Assembly: GCA_024752435.1 (NCBI GenBank)
Contig: CP103025.1
Coordinates: forward strand, 1 to 64,000
From: Allantophomopsis cytisporea
Lineage: Eukaryota; Ascomycota; Leotiomycetes; Phacidiales; Phacidiaceae
DNA length: 64,000 nt
Direction of reading: 5' to 3'
Within the stretch, counting starts at the first letter, position 1. Each line of letters opens with the position of its first letter. The notes below the pieces were generated by a model. That model did no database searches. It saw only the letters and a program-made list of their open reading frames with translations, and was not told where the DNA came from. The translations under genes and the position numbers were made by a program. This document shows positions 45,474-55,435 of this stretch, one piece after another.

Positions 45474-45993
45474 CCTCTTTGAAAGCTATAGAGGGCGATG
45501 GAAAATTCAACTCCTGGGGTTTCTATTCTTACTTGCTCAGGAGGACTGCCTTTTACGGAACCCTCCTCGCTGGTAAAGAGGAGATCAAGGACCTTGACGC
45601 GTCCAAAGATTTCAAATCACACGTTCTTATCTTTTTCTCATTATCGGTTTTGCTTCCAGCTTCTTTCCAAATCAAGATGTGCAATCAACTAGAAATCTGC
45701 AATAGTTCTTGTCGTCCATCATTCTCGAATGCCTTATCTGTGGCAAATGTATCCAAGTATTATAATTGATTGCAATATAAAAGCTTTGATAACAACATAT
45801 GAGACAATGGCATGTCAGCGATGTAGTCATTATTCATGGATCGGAGTTCGGAGTTCGTTTTTAACTCCGACTATATCGTTAAAAGGGTATACATTGTGAG
45901 TCTCTATAATCTATAAGAACAAGATGTAACTACCAAAAATTCACCACAATTTGATCCAAGCAGCCCATACTTTGCGTCTGAGTAAAAATTAAA
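45474..45993. promoter_or_regulatory. P450 3' flank and carboxypeptidase promoter
   Basis: There is no convincing gene. The promoter part carries three elements at 45841-45870. Confidence 0.5.
45841..45870. promoter_or_regulatory. triple TCGGAGTT array, direct plus inverted
   Basis: TCGGAGTTCGGAGTT (45841-45855) gives two overlapping direct copies, followed after a T-rich 7-bp spacer by AACTCCGA (45863-45870) in inverse orientation. It is about 125 bp before the carboxypeptidase start. This is the densest copy of the element in the window. Confidence 0.65.
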
Positions 45994-47061
45994 ATGAGTT
46001 TCTCGACTGAAACAGAGGTCGGAGACACAATCCCTAAGGCTCTCCAGAGAGGAGACACAATTGCGTTCATCTCACCATCGGCACGGCTCAACCTCCTTTT
46101 ACCACTACCTCTTGAACGCGCTAAACAATTTTTCGAGAATCTGGGATACGTTGTCAAAATCATCTTCACAGCGACCGGTACGGAGTCCTACCATGAAACG
46201 GTAAAGCAGCGATGTGAAGAAATTCATTACGCTTTCAGAGAACCTGATATCAAAGCCATCATTTGCACCATTGGTGGAACCTCATCAAACGAGCTCTTGC
46301 CTCATTTGGACTATCAGCTCATCAAATCCAATCCTAAGATTTTCTGTGGATACTCTGATATAACGCTGCTCCATTATGCGTTTCTCACACAATGTGACCT
46401 TCGAACCTTCTATGGTCTAGCCGTCCTGTCGGAAATCGGGGTGTATCCAGAGCCGCTACAATTCACTTTGGACCACTTCTTCAATATGTTGCAAGATTCT
46501 GTAGGGAAGGCAGTCGGTCCCGTACCAAGATCTTCAACATGGGCAGAGAGTCTTCCGGATTATTTCTTCGGCGACGCGACTTCTCAGAAACCACAGCAAC
46601 TATCACCATCCATTTCCTGGAAATGGATACGATATGGTTGTGCAACTGGACGACTTATAGGGGGATGTCTACCCTCACTTTTAAGGCTCGCAGGCACAAG
46701 GTTTTGGCCAGAAAGCCATGGGCGAATTCTGTTTCTAGAGACCCCTATGGGCGACCAACTCAACGAAGGCTTCCCTTTAGACAAGGTAAGGTCTTGTATG
46801 GCCGATCTTGTGAATATAGGAACTTTTCTAGAGATCAGCGGACTTGTCATAGGGAGACCATATGGATATGATGAGAAAATGAGAGACGAGTTGGCTACAA
46901 TTGTACTTGAGCATTGCTCTGCAACGGATTTTCCAATACTCTTTAATGTTGATATTGGACATACTTCTCCCATGCTGACCATACCCCTCAACGCTCTGGC
47001 AAGTCTAGACTCCGAGAAGGATGAGTTTAGCATTTTGGAACCTGGAGTGAGGCACATTTAG
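45994..47061 (+). CDS. S66-family serine carboxypeptidase (LD-carboxypeptidase/MccF-like)
   Basis: A single exon of 355 residues. The nucleophile elbow GYSDIT places the catalytic Ser at residue 121, LETPMGD gives Glu249 and IGHTSPM gives His323: the Ser-Glu-His triad of peptidase family S66. The spacing is closer to what I recall for the microcin C self-immunity enzyme MccF than to bacterial murein LD-carboxypeptidases, which have a shorter gap to the Glu. The N-terminal 'GDTIAFISPSARL' and the CTIGGTSSNELLPHLDY block also fit the family. There is no signal peptide, so it is cytosolic. Fungi lack murein, and the gene ends the cluster under three operator copies. I therefore infer cleavage of a peptide or amide product or precursor, as self-protection or maturation. 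Other S66 roles remain possible. Confidence 0.9.
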   Translation: MSFSTETEVGDTIPKALQRGDTIAFISPSARLNLLLPLPLERAKQFFENLGYVVKIIFTATGTESYHETVKQRCEEIHYAFREPDIKAIICTIGGTSSNELLPHLDYQLIKSNPKIFCGYSDITLLHYAFLTQCDLRTFYGLAVLSEIGVYPEPLQFTLDHFFNMLQDSVGKAVGPVPRSSTWAESLPDYFFGDATSQKPQQLSPSISWKWIRYGCATGRLIGGCLPSLLRLAGTRFWPESHGRILFLETPMGDQLNEGFPLDKVRSCMADLVNIGTFLEISGLVIGRPYGYDEKMRDELATIVLEHCSATDFPILFNVDIGHTSPMLTIPLNALASLDSEKDEFSILEPGVRHI

Positions 47062-47820
47062 ATAGAAGAAAGACTTATATGTGGAATTAAGGAGGCAATG
47101 CATTGATTGCTTAAAGCTAATTCAGAGTCCATAGAGTAAACTCAGTTGGCATAATAATTAGGTACAAGATTCCACTCCCTACGAATGGAGCATGCGTTAC
47201 TATTAAGCTAAAACTTTCGGCAATATGAAGGCTGACATTTGCGACGTACGTATATACCAGGTGCGTTTACATCACGTAGTGTAGCTGACGGTAGAAAACC
47301 TACCTATGATTTCGTGTTGAACATGTATTTTTGAACCAACAACTAAGGCCAATTGAGAAGTAATCACTAGTCTTCTCAACTTAGAGTTCTACCTACTTTG
47401 CGCGAATAGATATAGAGTGTTATAGTATATGATACTATGAGTTTCGTAGTATTGGCTGAATTGACTTAAAGGTTACATTAAATGAGCTAAAACTAACTAT
47501 AAAAGTAATCTAATTTATAAAATAAGTGTCTATCCTTAGGCTATTCAAAGACACAGTGAAGAGCAAATTGATAAGGTAAAACGTTAATAGAAGACTTGGT
47601 TCACATGTTGAAGAATAGTCGCTACTCCACATTTCTATCCTCCAAAAAACTACAAGTTCCAATGTGTAATTGGCTTCTCTTCAACGACTTACACAATACG
47701 TTCAAGATTCTCATGTCAATAGATTTGGCCTTTTCGAAATCTCACTGCTAGTGACTGTCGGGTAGGGAAAATTATGTTTTGTATCCGGGGTACGCGCAAA
47801 CAGTAATTATAATATGTTGT
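47062..47820. other. intergenic spacer, right boundary of cluster
   Basis: AT-rich, no gene recognised, and no TCGGAGTT element. The genes beyond it look like ordinary genome, so I place the cluster boundary here. Confidence 0.45.
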
Positions 47821-50438
47821 TCATCGACTTTTTGCTACTCCCTTCAATGCATTCCTCGCCCATCTATTCAACACAGGCCAAGTCCACCCAATCCCTAATA
47901 TAATCCATGGGCATAGACTTATAAAGTCGATTGAGACCAATGCCCCATTATCGCCAATGGCGTAAAAAGCCGTAGCCATAGTCTCATTGGCCTTCGCTGC
48001 TGCTGCTGCAGGCGTATAACCCTGCCCAATCCAATAAGTAGGTGTAGTCTCTTTTTGGATTTCAGTATTGAATCTAGACGCCGCCGTTGGACCGTTGTAC
48101 TCGCCGATGTCCCATGCAATGTCCCAGAATAAAATTTTGACCGCTAAGGTAGCAGCACTGAACAGTAGGAAAAGCGTCCACACAAACCGCTTGTGTTTCA
48201 ACCGGAAAGCCATGTATATGTGATAGCACGCGACGAGTAGTTGCAAGCCCGATGAAAGTATCAAGTACACAAGGAAGTAAACGATGTAATTGTCGCAGGT
48301 CTTTTTGGCATACAATCCCGTAACTCGATCGAAATGGCATCCATAGACAACGTTCCACAAAACACCGTAGATAGCAACAATGTAAATGATTGCGAAGAAG
48401 ATTCCACTGATACGCCAGTAATGGCTATACCTTGCAAAATTCTGGATGATATAGCGGAACATTGGCCCGGCAAGGATTGGTAAGAGAATTGTGGTGATGA
48501 GTAGTGGTATAAGCGTAATCCAATACCATTTGAAATCCCATGCATGGGCACCTGAGTTTGTGACGACGTCCAGAAGATCGCTGACCTGGACAGGACTCAA
48601 ATTGGTGAAATCCAGCGTGGCATTATTTGTGAGGTTGGTGATGTTTGTGAATCTTTCTTCAACACCTAGGCTTGTGTTTGTGATGTTCATACCGAAGACG
48701 CCCTGTCTGAATTAGCAATGTTGATACTTCGTGGAAAGATTGAGCATTTACAGAAACATATGCTAGGGGAAGATAGAGAGCGGCGAGAACAGCAAGTACT
48801 GACTGTCGTCGAATTTGAGCAAGGTTGAGCTGCTGATCGATCTACCCAAGACATTAGTATGGCAGATTCTAAGTAGCGATAGACATACCATTGTACGGAG
48901 CTCCTTAATCGGCTGAGAAATATCTTCTAGAGCAGTGATTATAGCCAGCAAATCTTTCTCGCAGACCTCAAGATCTGCACAAATCTTATATCTAGCAGCA
49001 AGTTCAAGTGCAGTGTTGTCTCTCAAGGAGGATACGGTGTCATTGAGCACGAGGGCACATTCTCTCAGGCAGCGCACTGAATCAAGACGGCAATCATTGA
49101 GATGAAGCAGAAATTGAACTTTACTTCCACTTGGATTCTTCCGTCCTTCGTATTTCTGCCAAATGATGATATCAGCTGTGCTTTTTCGAAGGTGACGACG
49201 TCGAGCACTTATAAGTATCTCAAGCTGGTTCTCAAGCCCAAACATGAAAGTCTCACTGCCATCAGCGATAAACTTAAACAAAGAGCTCACAGCAACTGCT
49301 AATTTGAAGGCTGAGCACTGGTCTTTGGAATCCACCGAATACGAAGCCTCAATAATCGAAGGAAGAAGCTTTGCGAAGTCATCTGACAATCTCTTGTTCT
49401 TGAAGACCACCAGGACCCGCTGGCAAGTCTCCTCAAGGCCAGTTGCCACGTATAGTTTGAGATAGTCAAACTCAGGAGGCTGACCATACGTCTGCCATAC
49501 ATATGTATCCAAATCTCCTTTGTAGGTGTCGCACTTTGAGTACCATTGCAGACTCATACATGCTTGGAGTGATATATTTGATCGGAAAGTATCTACTGGT
49601 ATACGAGGTCGAACTTTGAAATTTAGCTATAAGATCGTACAGGCTTCATACCGACTCACTTTTTGAAGGCCGAACAGTCTTTTTAGCAGCGGGATTTCGA
49701 AATTGTGGGGGATCCATGATATGCTTTCTCACATTTTCATCGAAATGCCAATGTGATTTCAAGGCGGATATGACAGCCAGCTTCGGCCCATCATATAGTT
49801 CGTTCAGATTTCCTGTAACAGATGCTCTAAGTTTCTGCGAGAACCTAAAGGCATCCTTTGACGAAACTACCTCATCTGTAATGACACTATGAGTTTGTTA
49901 GATGGCCTCCTTGGCACAGCCACCTTCAAACTTACCACAACTCGAAGTAGTTCTTATCATCTGACCTCATGATCTCCGATAGTTCCTTAAGAACAGAGTC
50001 AAAATTTGCTTTTTTGCGCTTCCTTTCAGTGGATCTAGCATTGGATTGATGTCGGCGCCTCAGAAGCCATGAGGAATTCCAGCTTGTCTTTCCAGTCTCA
50101 ATTTCTATTAAACTCTCCGGAAAGGAGTTCTGGCCATTCAGTGTTCTAGATGATGGGAACCTGTAATACCAAACGATACTTTCCACTATCTCTCGGAGCG
50201 GCTTGCTTTGGAAGCTGCGATATGTATGGACGAAAGCTTCGCTTTCTTTGGCATTTTCAAACTGTTCTGAGAGAATATGTATGAATTCTGGACGTTTAGA
50301 CTTCTTGAAGAGACGTCTCAGGAGTGGATCATCGTGTTCATATGGCGCCGCACCATTCTGGGATTCGACCTCCGAGGTCTCGCGCGTCACAGTTCGAATC
50401 GGCCACTCTTTCAGAAGTATATCCCTCGACTCCGACAT
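47821..50438 (-). CDS. CorA-like divalent cation transporter with extra C-terminal membrane segments
   Basis: The start at 50438 gives MSESRDILLKEWPIRTV. An N-terminal exon, a linking exon around 49870-49640 and the large exon 49557-48763 form the cytosolic funnel. The end of the long helix, DQQLNLAQIRRQSVLAVLAA, runs into TM1 (LYLPLAYVSG). An intron beginning GTAAATGCTC splits TM1 from VFGMNITN, which holds the diagnostic Gly-Met-Asn motif. TM2 is WYWITLIPLLITTILLPIL. Unlike two-TM CorA proteins, at least four further hydrophobic segments follow (GIFFAIIYIVAIYGVLW, YIVYFLVYLILSSGLQLL, LFLLFSAATLAVKILFW, LCPWIILGIGWTWP). It is probably in the plasma membrane or vacuole, transporting Mg2+ or another divalent metal. 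The gene lies outside the cluster. Confidence 0.8.
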
Positions 50439-51455
50439 TTTCGATGGCCTTACTCTGAGGTTGGCGCTGCTGAGACAAAAGCATAGATTGAAATCATAAC
50501 GACACTTTGAATTTGACACTACCGCTTAGATAGAACAATGAAAGATTGGCACGAAACTGAGCAGGTGAACGCGCACCCTTATCTTGCGCACGTGTCGGCA
50601 AAATCGTGGAGTCACTTCCCAGCCCTTATAATTCCTCCCTCCTAGATGTGCACGGTTCTTTACATCAAATCGCCCCCACACAACATGAACTATATTTCTA
50701 CCATTTGTGAGAGCCTCTTGATGCGACTGATCGAATCAATATGCTTGATTGTATCTGAAAGCGCTGAGTTAGACGTGGACGAGAAAACGTGATAATGATC
50801 CCATATATATCTTCTTCTCTAAATTTCCCGATGCCATTAATTCTCAGCCACAGACTTGAGCTTTTCGCGGTGCTCAGTGTGACCGGATACTAGTTGGCTG
50901 GCTTCGCTTTTACGTAAACAACCGAATCTCGCCTGCGTATTTTGTAAGCCAACAATCTGGAGTATGGAATTATGGCGATTCTCCTAAATGTATCTACAAT
51001 AGAATATGTATCGTATGCTTATAATAATCTAACCACGATAGTTCGGGACATTTTCTGCAACGTTTCTCCACATTGATTTTGATGAACACGGAACCACAGT
51101 ATGTTGCCGCAGTTTAGACGACATATATCAAAGGAAACGCCCACCAAAATGAATGGCAGAGTTCGCGGCGTACTTTAGGCGTGCACAACGCATTTTCACC
51201 AGTCCTGTCAAACGCGACAAAAATCATCTCATCAAAAGCATCACCTCTCACGTTAAGGTTACTGCTATAGTAACTCTGATTTTGGTTGGATGTATAAGAA
51301 GTATTGCACCTTATTCGATGGATGATAGCCACTTAAGCTATATTCTTCGGTAGCTAACCATTAGCTCTCGTGCATCGCAGGCTACTAAGCTAACCCTTTA
51401 GATACATCAGGTACACTCAATTGGCTTTGCCCTCTGCAATTCATAGTTCAACACC
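50439..51455. other. intergenic spacer
   Basis: CorA promoter side and 3' flank of the peptide precursor. No gene or repeat is recognised. Confidence 0.4.
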
Positions 51456-51763
51456 TTACTTTGACACAGGCTCTACCTCTCTTGGAAGGATGCCAATGGA
51501 TGATATCGTTGTACGCTTCCAATCTTTTGCACCACCTCCTTGATCAGCCTCTGCAGCACGCTTCCAGTCTCCTGGACTACCGCCGCCATCCGCATCTGCC
51601 ATTGCTCCACGTTTGCTAGTCAAAGATACTTGATCAGTCAGCGCGTGAAAGGCACTCTCGTCGTGAACTGTTTCACGGTGTTGCACAAACCTTCACTTCG
51701 AATAACTGGACTTGCGAGAGCCAGGACAGGAAGAACCAAGAGGGTGAGATGTGAGAGCTTCAT
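51456..51763 (-). CDS. secreted peptide precursor with Kex2 sites (pheromone- or RiPP-like)
   Basis: Exon 1 (51763-51691) encodes a signal peptide, MKLSHLTLLVLPVLALAS. A 62-nt intron (51690-51629) starts GTTTGT, has a CTGAC branch site and ends CAAG. Exon 2 (51628-51456) completes an 81-residue product. Downstream of the signal, Lys-Arg occurs three times: after SLTS, after GGGSPGDW and after GGGAKDW. Kex2-type cleavage would free a 15-residue and a 13-residue segment, both Gly-rich and both ending Asp-Trp, plus a C-terminal piece. The second segment begins AAEAD, like the dipeptidyl-aminopeptidase spacers (EADA-type) of ascomycete alpha-pheromone precursors, but the usual Trp-Cys...Cys core is missing. 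No UstYa/DUF3328 gene is nearby, which argues against a ustiloxin-type RiPP. Function unknown. Confidence 0.6.
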
Positions 51764-54178
51764 CTCGATATGTGTTAAGGTTGATATGAAATTGCTTGAA
51801 GATGATGAGAATTAAAGATGGCAGTAGGGGATGGAAAAGCCTTTATAGAAATCTCGGGAATCGTAAAAGATATACAACATCTCTAGGAACGAAAGGTAGA
51901 GTGCTGGCTAATGCTGCCAACGCAGCTCACCTTCAGCTGAACACACCTCAAGCATCACAGCCCTTACGTGACGACTTCTTTGCATTTGATCATGTTCCGC
52001 ATCTATCTACTGCTACCTGAGCTTCTTGAACTAGGGTCATTGAGGGTTGTCGATCTGCATATGAGCTTATCATAGGACGATGTCACATCGCGGGCGCGGG
52101 CTTTCGTCAATTCCTCTGCAGGGCTGTGTATATCATATACGCACTTGCCCTTGTATTTAGTTCGAGTATCATAGTAGCTTCCGAGAGTTTTGCCAGTCTT
52201 AGAAGGCTGACAATCCTTTTTGCCAGTGAACCTTAATAGCTTCATAGTACGTCTGTACATGTTATAAAATCGGTATGGCCACGAAGGTGTTCCGTAACCA
52301 GGTCGAAACCCAATCTTCATACCTCAAAATATACTATAATTTGTTTTTCTGAAATTTCAGTGTGTTTGTTCACAGCGAGATAAGCAGGGAATGTCATATG
52401 GTTCGTTTTCATCTATAGCACGAGATTCGACTGTAGAAGAAAAACCTTAATCGGAAGTGAAAACGTATGGAGACGATCTTCTCTAGTTTACTGATTCGGA
52501 ATCTCGTAATTATGGGAGAAAAGCTAAGTCTACGTCGGGGTAGTAACCGCGAAGGCGGCCGCTCGCAACAAATCATTAAATATTTACCAAATATACATGT
52601 TCAAATTCTCACGTAAGCATCGCAAATGTCAAAATCTTATGAAGTTTATGAGGTTGATAGGGTTTTCAAGTGGATATGTCCTTGATGCGTTAGTATTGAG
52701 CTGTTATCGCTACGTCAAGCTCCTCCTTCTCTCCCCAAGCCTGGTCAGGAATTGTCTTTAAAGTATCTTTAACACTCAGCTTGGCTTACTACTGTTTTGC
52801 CTACAACATCTGCTATGTGTAGAATATTTTCAATACGGTTTGCCAGCATCTTATCCTACATCAAACATCATCCTGGTGTAGACGATCTACCTTATCATAA
52901 AAGACTTGACGTCTGGGATGGTATTTTGTGGCGAACAGTACTTATTTTGCTTCCCTATGTATTCCAATATTTCAACTCGATACTACGTACTCTTTGTTCA
53001 TAGAATCGACATGAATCTCCCAATGTTTAACGTTCTTAAGAGCATGGTTGAAACTGTACCGATAAGTATATTGGGCGACAAAAACAATTAACACTAGCCT
53101 ATTGAAGAAATTGGAACGGGTTATTTGTAAGGAGGAAGATGGAGATGGGCTCGCATCTAGTCAGAATCACACAAATTCTAGGATAATATATGTGAGCATT
53201 TCATTTCAATACGATTCTGACGATTCAGCGCTATGTTCGAGTAACAAACTTCAGAGTAGGTCCCTAGACAAGCTACATGCATATCTGAATGCGCCTACTA
53301 CTATGCTTACTTTGACAGGGTTATATTCGGTCAAAAAAATAGGTCGCAAAGGATTGTTAGATGTAGACCTCAAGTGCGAAGCTCCAAACAAATGAGATGT
53401 GGTAGGCTGGTTGGTATAAGGGCCGGAACTCTGACTTATCTGATAAAAAGGTTGTACAGGCATGTGAAAAGCTTGCCATGATAGTTAAATGTAACCTTGG
53501 CATTACTAGTACACTACGCAGATTGCACAGCCTTTCCAGATTGTGGGGCTGATTCACCCGAATATACAAGACATATACCGTGTATGCGGGTTAATCAGCC
53601 TCACCACCTTGAGATCTATGTAAATCCACTTCCAGGGGATTCAAGCTTACTTTTGAAATTGAAGATGTTGCTATAACTGTCCTCTCTTTGGCTACTTTAG
53701 GTTTCGCGCAAAGCTAACAATGCATTTCACCCCACTTAGACCTGAAATTTCTGGTTGAGATCTCACCCAGAAGTGCTTGCAGACTACTCGTCAAGATCGC
53801 ACCATGGCAGGAGTGTCGAATTATTAATGAACTGGGTGATAACTAGTTAAGAATATCAAAGGTTTTGGTGGGCGATATAGTGTAAGGGCGCATAGGTGTA
53901 ATGATTCCGGGCTGATGTGAGAAGTGTTTAACAACAAGATCATCACAATATCGAAGTTGTTCGCCGAGAAGTAAGAACCAAGCATGTTGACCGCGCTCTC
54001 ATCAAGAAATTTATCAGAATTAATATATATAGCTCTGTCTTTACCAGAAATAAAGACAAAACAAAAATCGAAGCAATCGAAGCAACCAGGAATCTTTCTT
54101 ACCATAGTTTCAAAAGATCCTTACATTCTATCTTCCTCTTTAGTATAAGATCTCATACCTGAACTTATTACTTCAACA
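51764..54178. other. 2.4-kb gene-poor region
   Basis: Apart from a weak ORF at 52003-52320 I see no supported gene. Composition is ordinary to AT-rich, with no clear repeats. Confidence 0.4.
52003..52320 (-). CDS. hypothetical small ORF, doubtful
   Basis: An open frame of 105 codons rich in Lys, Arg, Tyr and Ser, with two widely spaced cysteines (KKDCQPS, KGKCVYD) and a Ser-rich end. It has no signal peptide as read and no family I recognise. It could be an exon of a small secreted protein whose first exon is upstream, or chance. Confidence 0.2.
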   Translation of the reverse strand: MKIGFRPGYGTPSWPYRFYNMYRRTMKLLRFTGKKDCQPSKTGKTLGSYYDTRTKYKGKCVYDIHSPAEELTKARARDVTSSYDKLICRSTTLNDPSSRSSGSSR

Positions 54179-55033
54179 ATGTCGCGACTTACAGTCAATT
54201 TGCTCGTTCTTCTGAGCATCATCAGTGTAGCATCCACTGGTGAAGTTCGATTGTTTGGCTCTACAGACTGTACCTCTGCCTCGGTGGACCAGTCAGTCAC
54301 TTTGGTTGAAACCTCGTCCCACCAATGTGTGACCGTCAACTCAGGTGTCAATACTTTCGATGTTATCGGCTCTGTCCAAACCGCTGATGATACACTTGGA
54401 CCGGATTGTACCTTCGTTTTCTTCTCAGACGCCGGATGTACCCAATACCTTCACTCGATTGAATCAACTTCAAGAACCTGCAACTGTCTCTCTGTGAATT
54501 ACCAGATCCAGTCTTATCAGGCCTCATGCTCTCTAGGATCAGACAAACGAAGCGAAACCTCTTCACGCCAACATCCACGTCAACTATCTTCTCCATTGGA
54601 GCGGAGAATTTGTCCCACCGTGAACGAGGAACTTGAGGCAGGCGAACGATACTACTCGTCTGACGGCACTACGACTGTTGCTATCCAAAGCGTTTCCAAC
54701 GAAGGAAACTCCAATCCTACCCTACCGAGCAGCCGTGGGACGGCAGCACTTCTTGGGGCAAGTGATTTGATGCAAGCTGCGGATGGCAGCAGGAACAATG
54801 TTGTTTCAATTGAGTACGACGCAACTCCTGTAGAGTTAACAGCAACCCTTACTGGAGTTAGTGGTGGCACTGCAAGCACGCTAGCTACCACCATGGGAGT
54901 TTCGATAATGGGTTCCATTCTTTTTGACATGTTGCTATACATGTCAGAACATGCTGTTGGAAGTTTGGAAGTTAATCTTGTGGATGCTGTGAACAACTTC
55001 GTAGGCACATTACAGTTAACGAGTAAGAGCTAG
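54179..55033 (+). CDS. secreted protein of unknown function, Cys-containing N-terminal domain
   Basis: A single exon of 284 residues. The signal peptide is MSRLTVNLLVLLSIISVAST. The mature N-terminal part (about 20-125) has paired cysteines in short strands (VRLFGSTDCTS, SSHQCVTV, GPDCTFVFFSDAGC, TCNCLSV), a small disulphide-bonded beta domain. A possible Kex2 site (SDKR) and a Ser/Arg-rich linker to PLERRICP follow, and then a second region with SYGTTT-like repeats and a hydrophobic stretch (GVSIMGSILFDMLLYM) that is not a clean GPI signal. I do not recognise a family. It could be a cell-wall or effector-type protein. No splice site is needed. Confidence 0.7.
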   Translation: MSRLTVNLLVLLSIISVASTGEVRLFGSTDCTSASVDQSVTLVETSSHQCVTVNSGVNTFDVIGSVQTADDTLGPDCTFVFFSDAGCTQYLHSIESTSRTCNCLSVNYQIQSYQASCSLGSDKRSETSSRQHPRQLSSPLERRICPTVNEELEAGERYYSSDGTTTVAIQSVSNEGNSNPTLPSSRGTAALLGASDLMQAADGSRNNVVSIEYDATPVELTATLTGVSGGTASTLATTMGVSIMGSILFDMLLYMSEHAVGSLEVNLVDAVNNFVGTLQLTSKS

Positions 55034-55435
55034 TCTTGATATCAAGGGTTATTTTGTTGAATATATTGGACACTCTAAAGCAGAGTAGCATGTGAGGCTT
55101 GCAGACAGCTTGAGGGTACTTTAGATTATAATAATATTGGGAACCAGAAATACGTTCAAATGCAGTGTTTTCCAGGATTTTTCGTTGTTTGTTTCATTTC
55201 ATTCTTAGAATCTTGTCTCTCATTGATGACTTTGGTTTTCAAGAACCGTGAGTAAATCTTGTACGATATAGAATTCACTGGATACCGCTGAATAGATACA
55301 GTGGCCGTTTTGTACAGCCAAATGTAGCGTACTCCGAAGATTTATCATTCGTCTAGACACTACATCCATCCCTCGATTCTCCGATATGAATCTGAACCGA
55401 TCGATATAGAAACAAAGGGCTAAAGAATCCGCGTG
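55034..55435. other. convergent 3' flanks
   Basis: Spacer between two genes that end toward each other; no gene seen. Confidence 0.4.

Noticed and set aside
51456..51763. Ustiloxin/phomopsin-type RiPP precursor
   Set aside because: Kex2 repeats fit, but no DUF3328 (UstYa) or other RiPP gene is within the window, so only a neutral precursor call is made.
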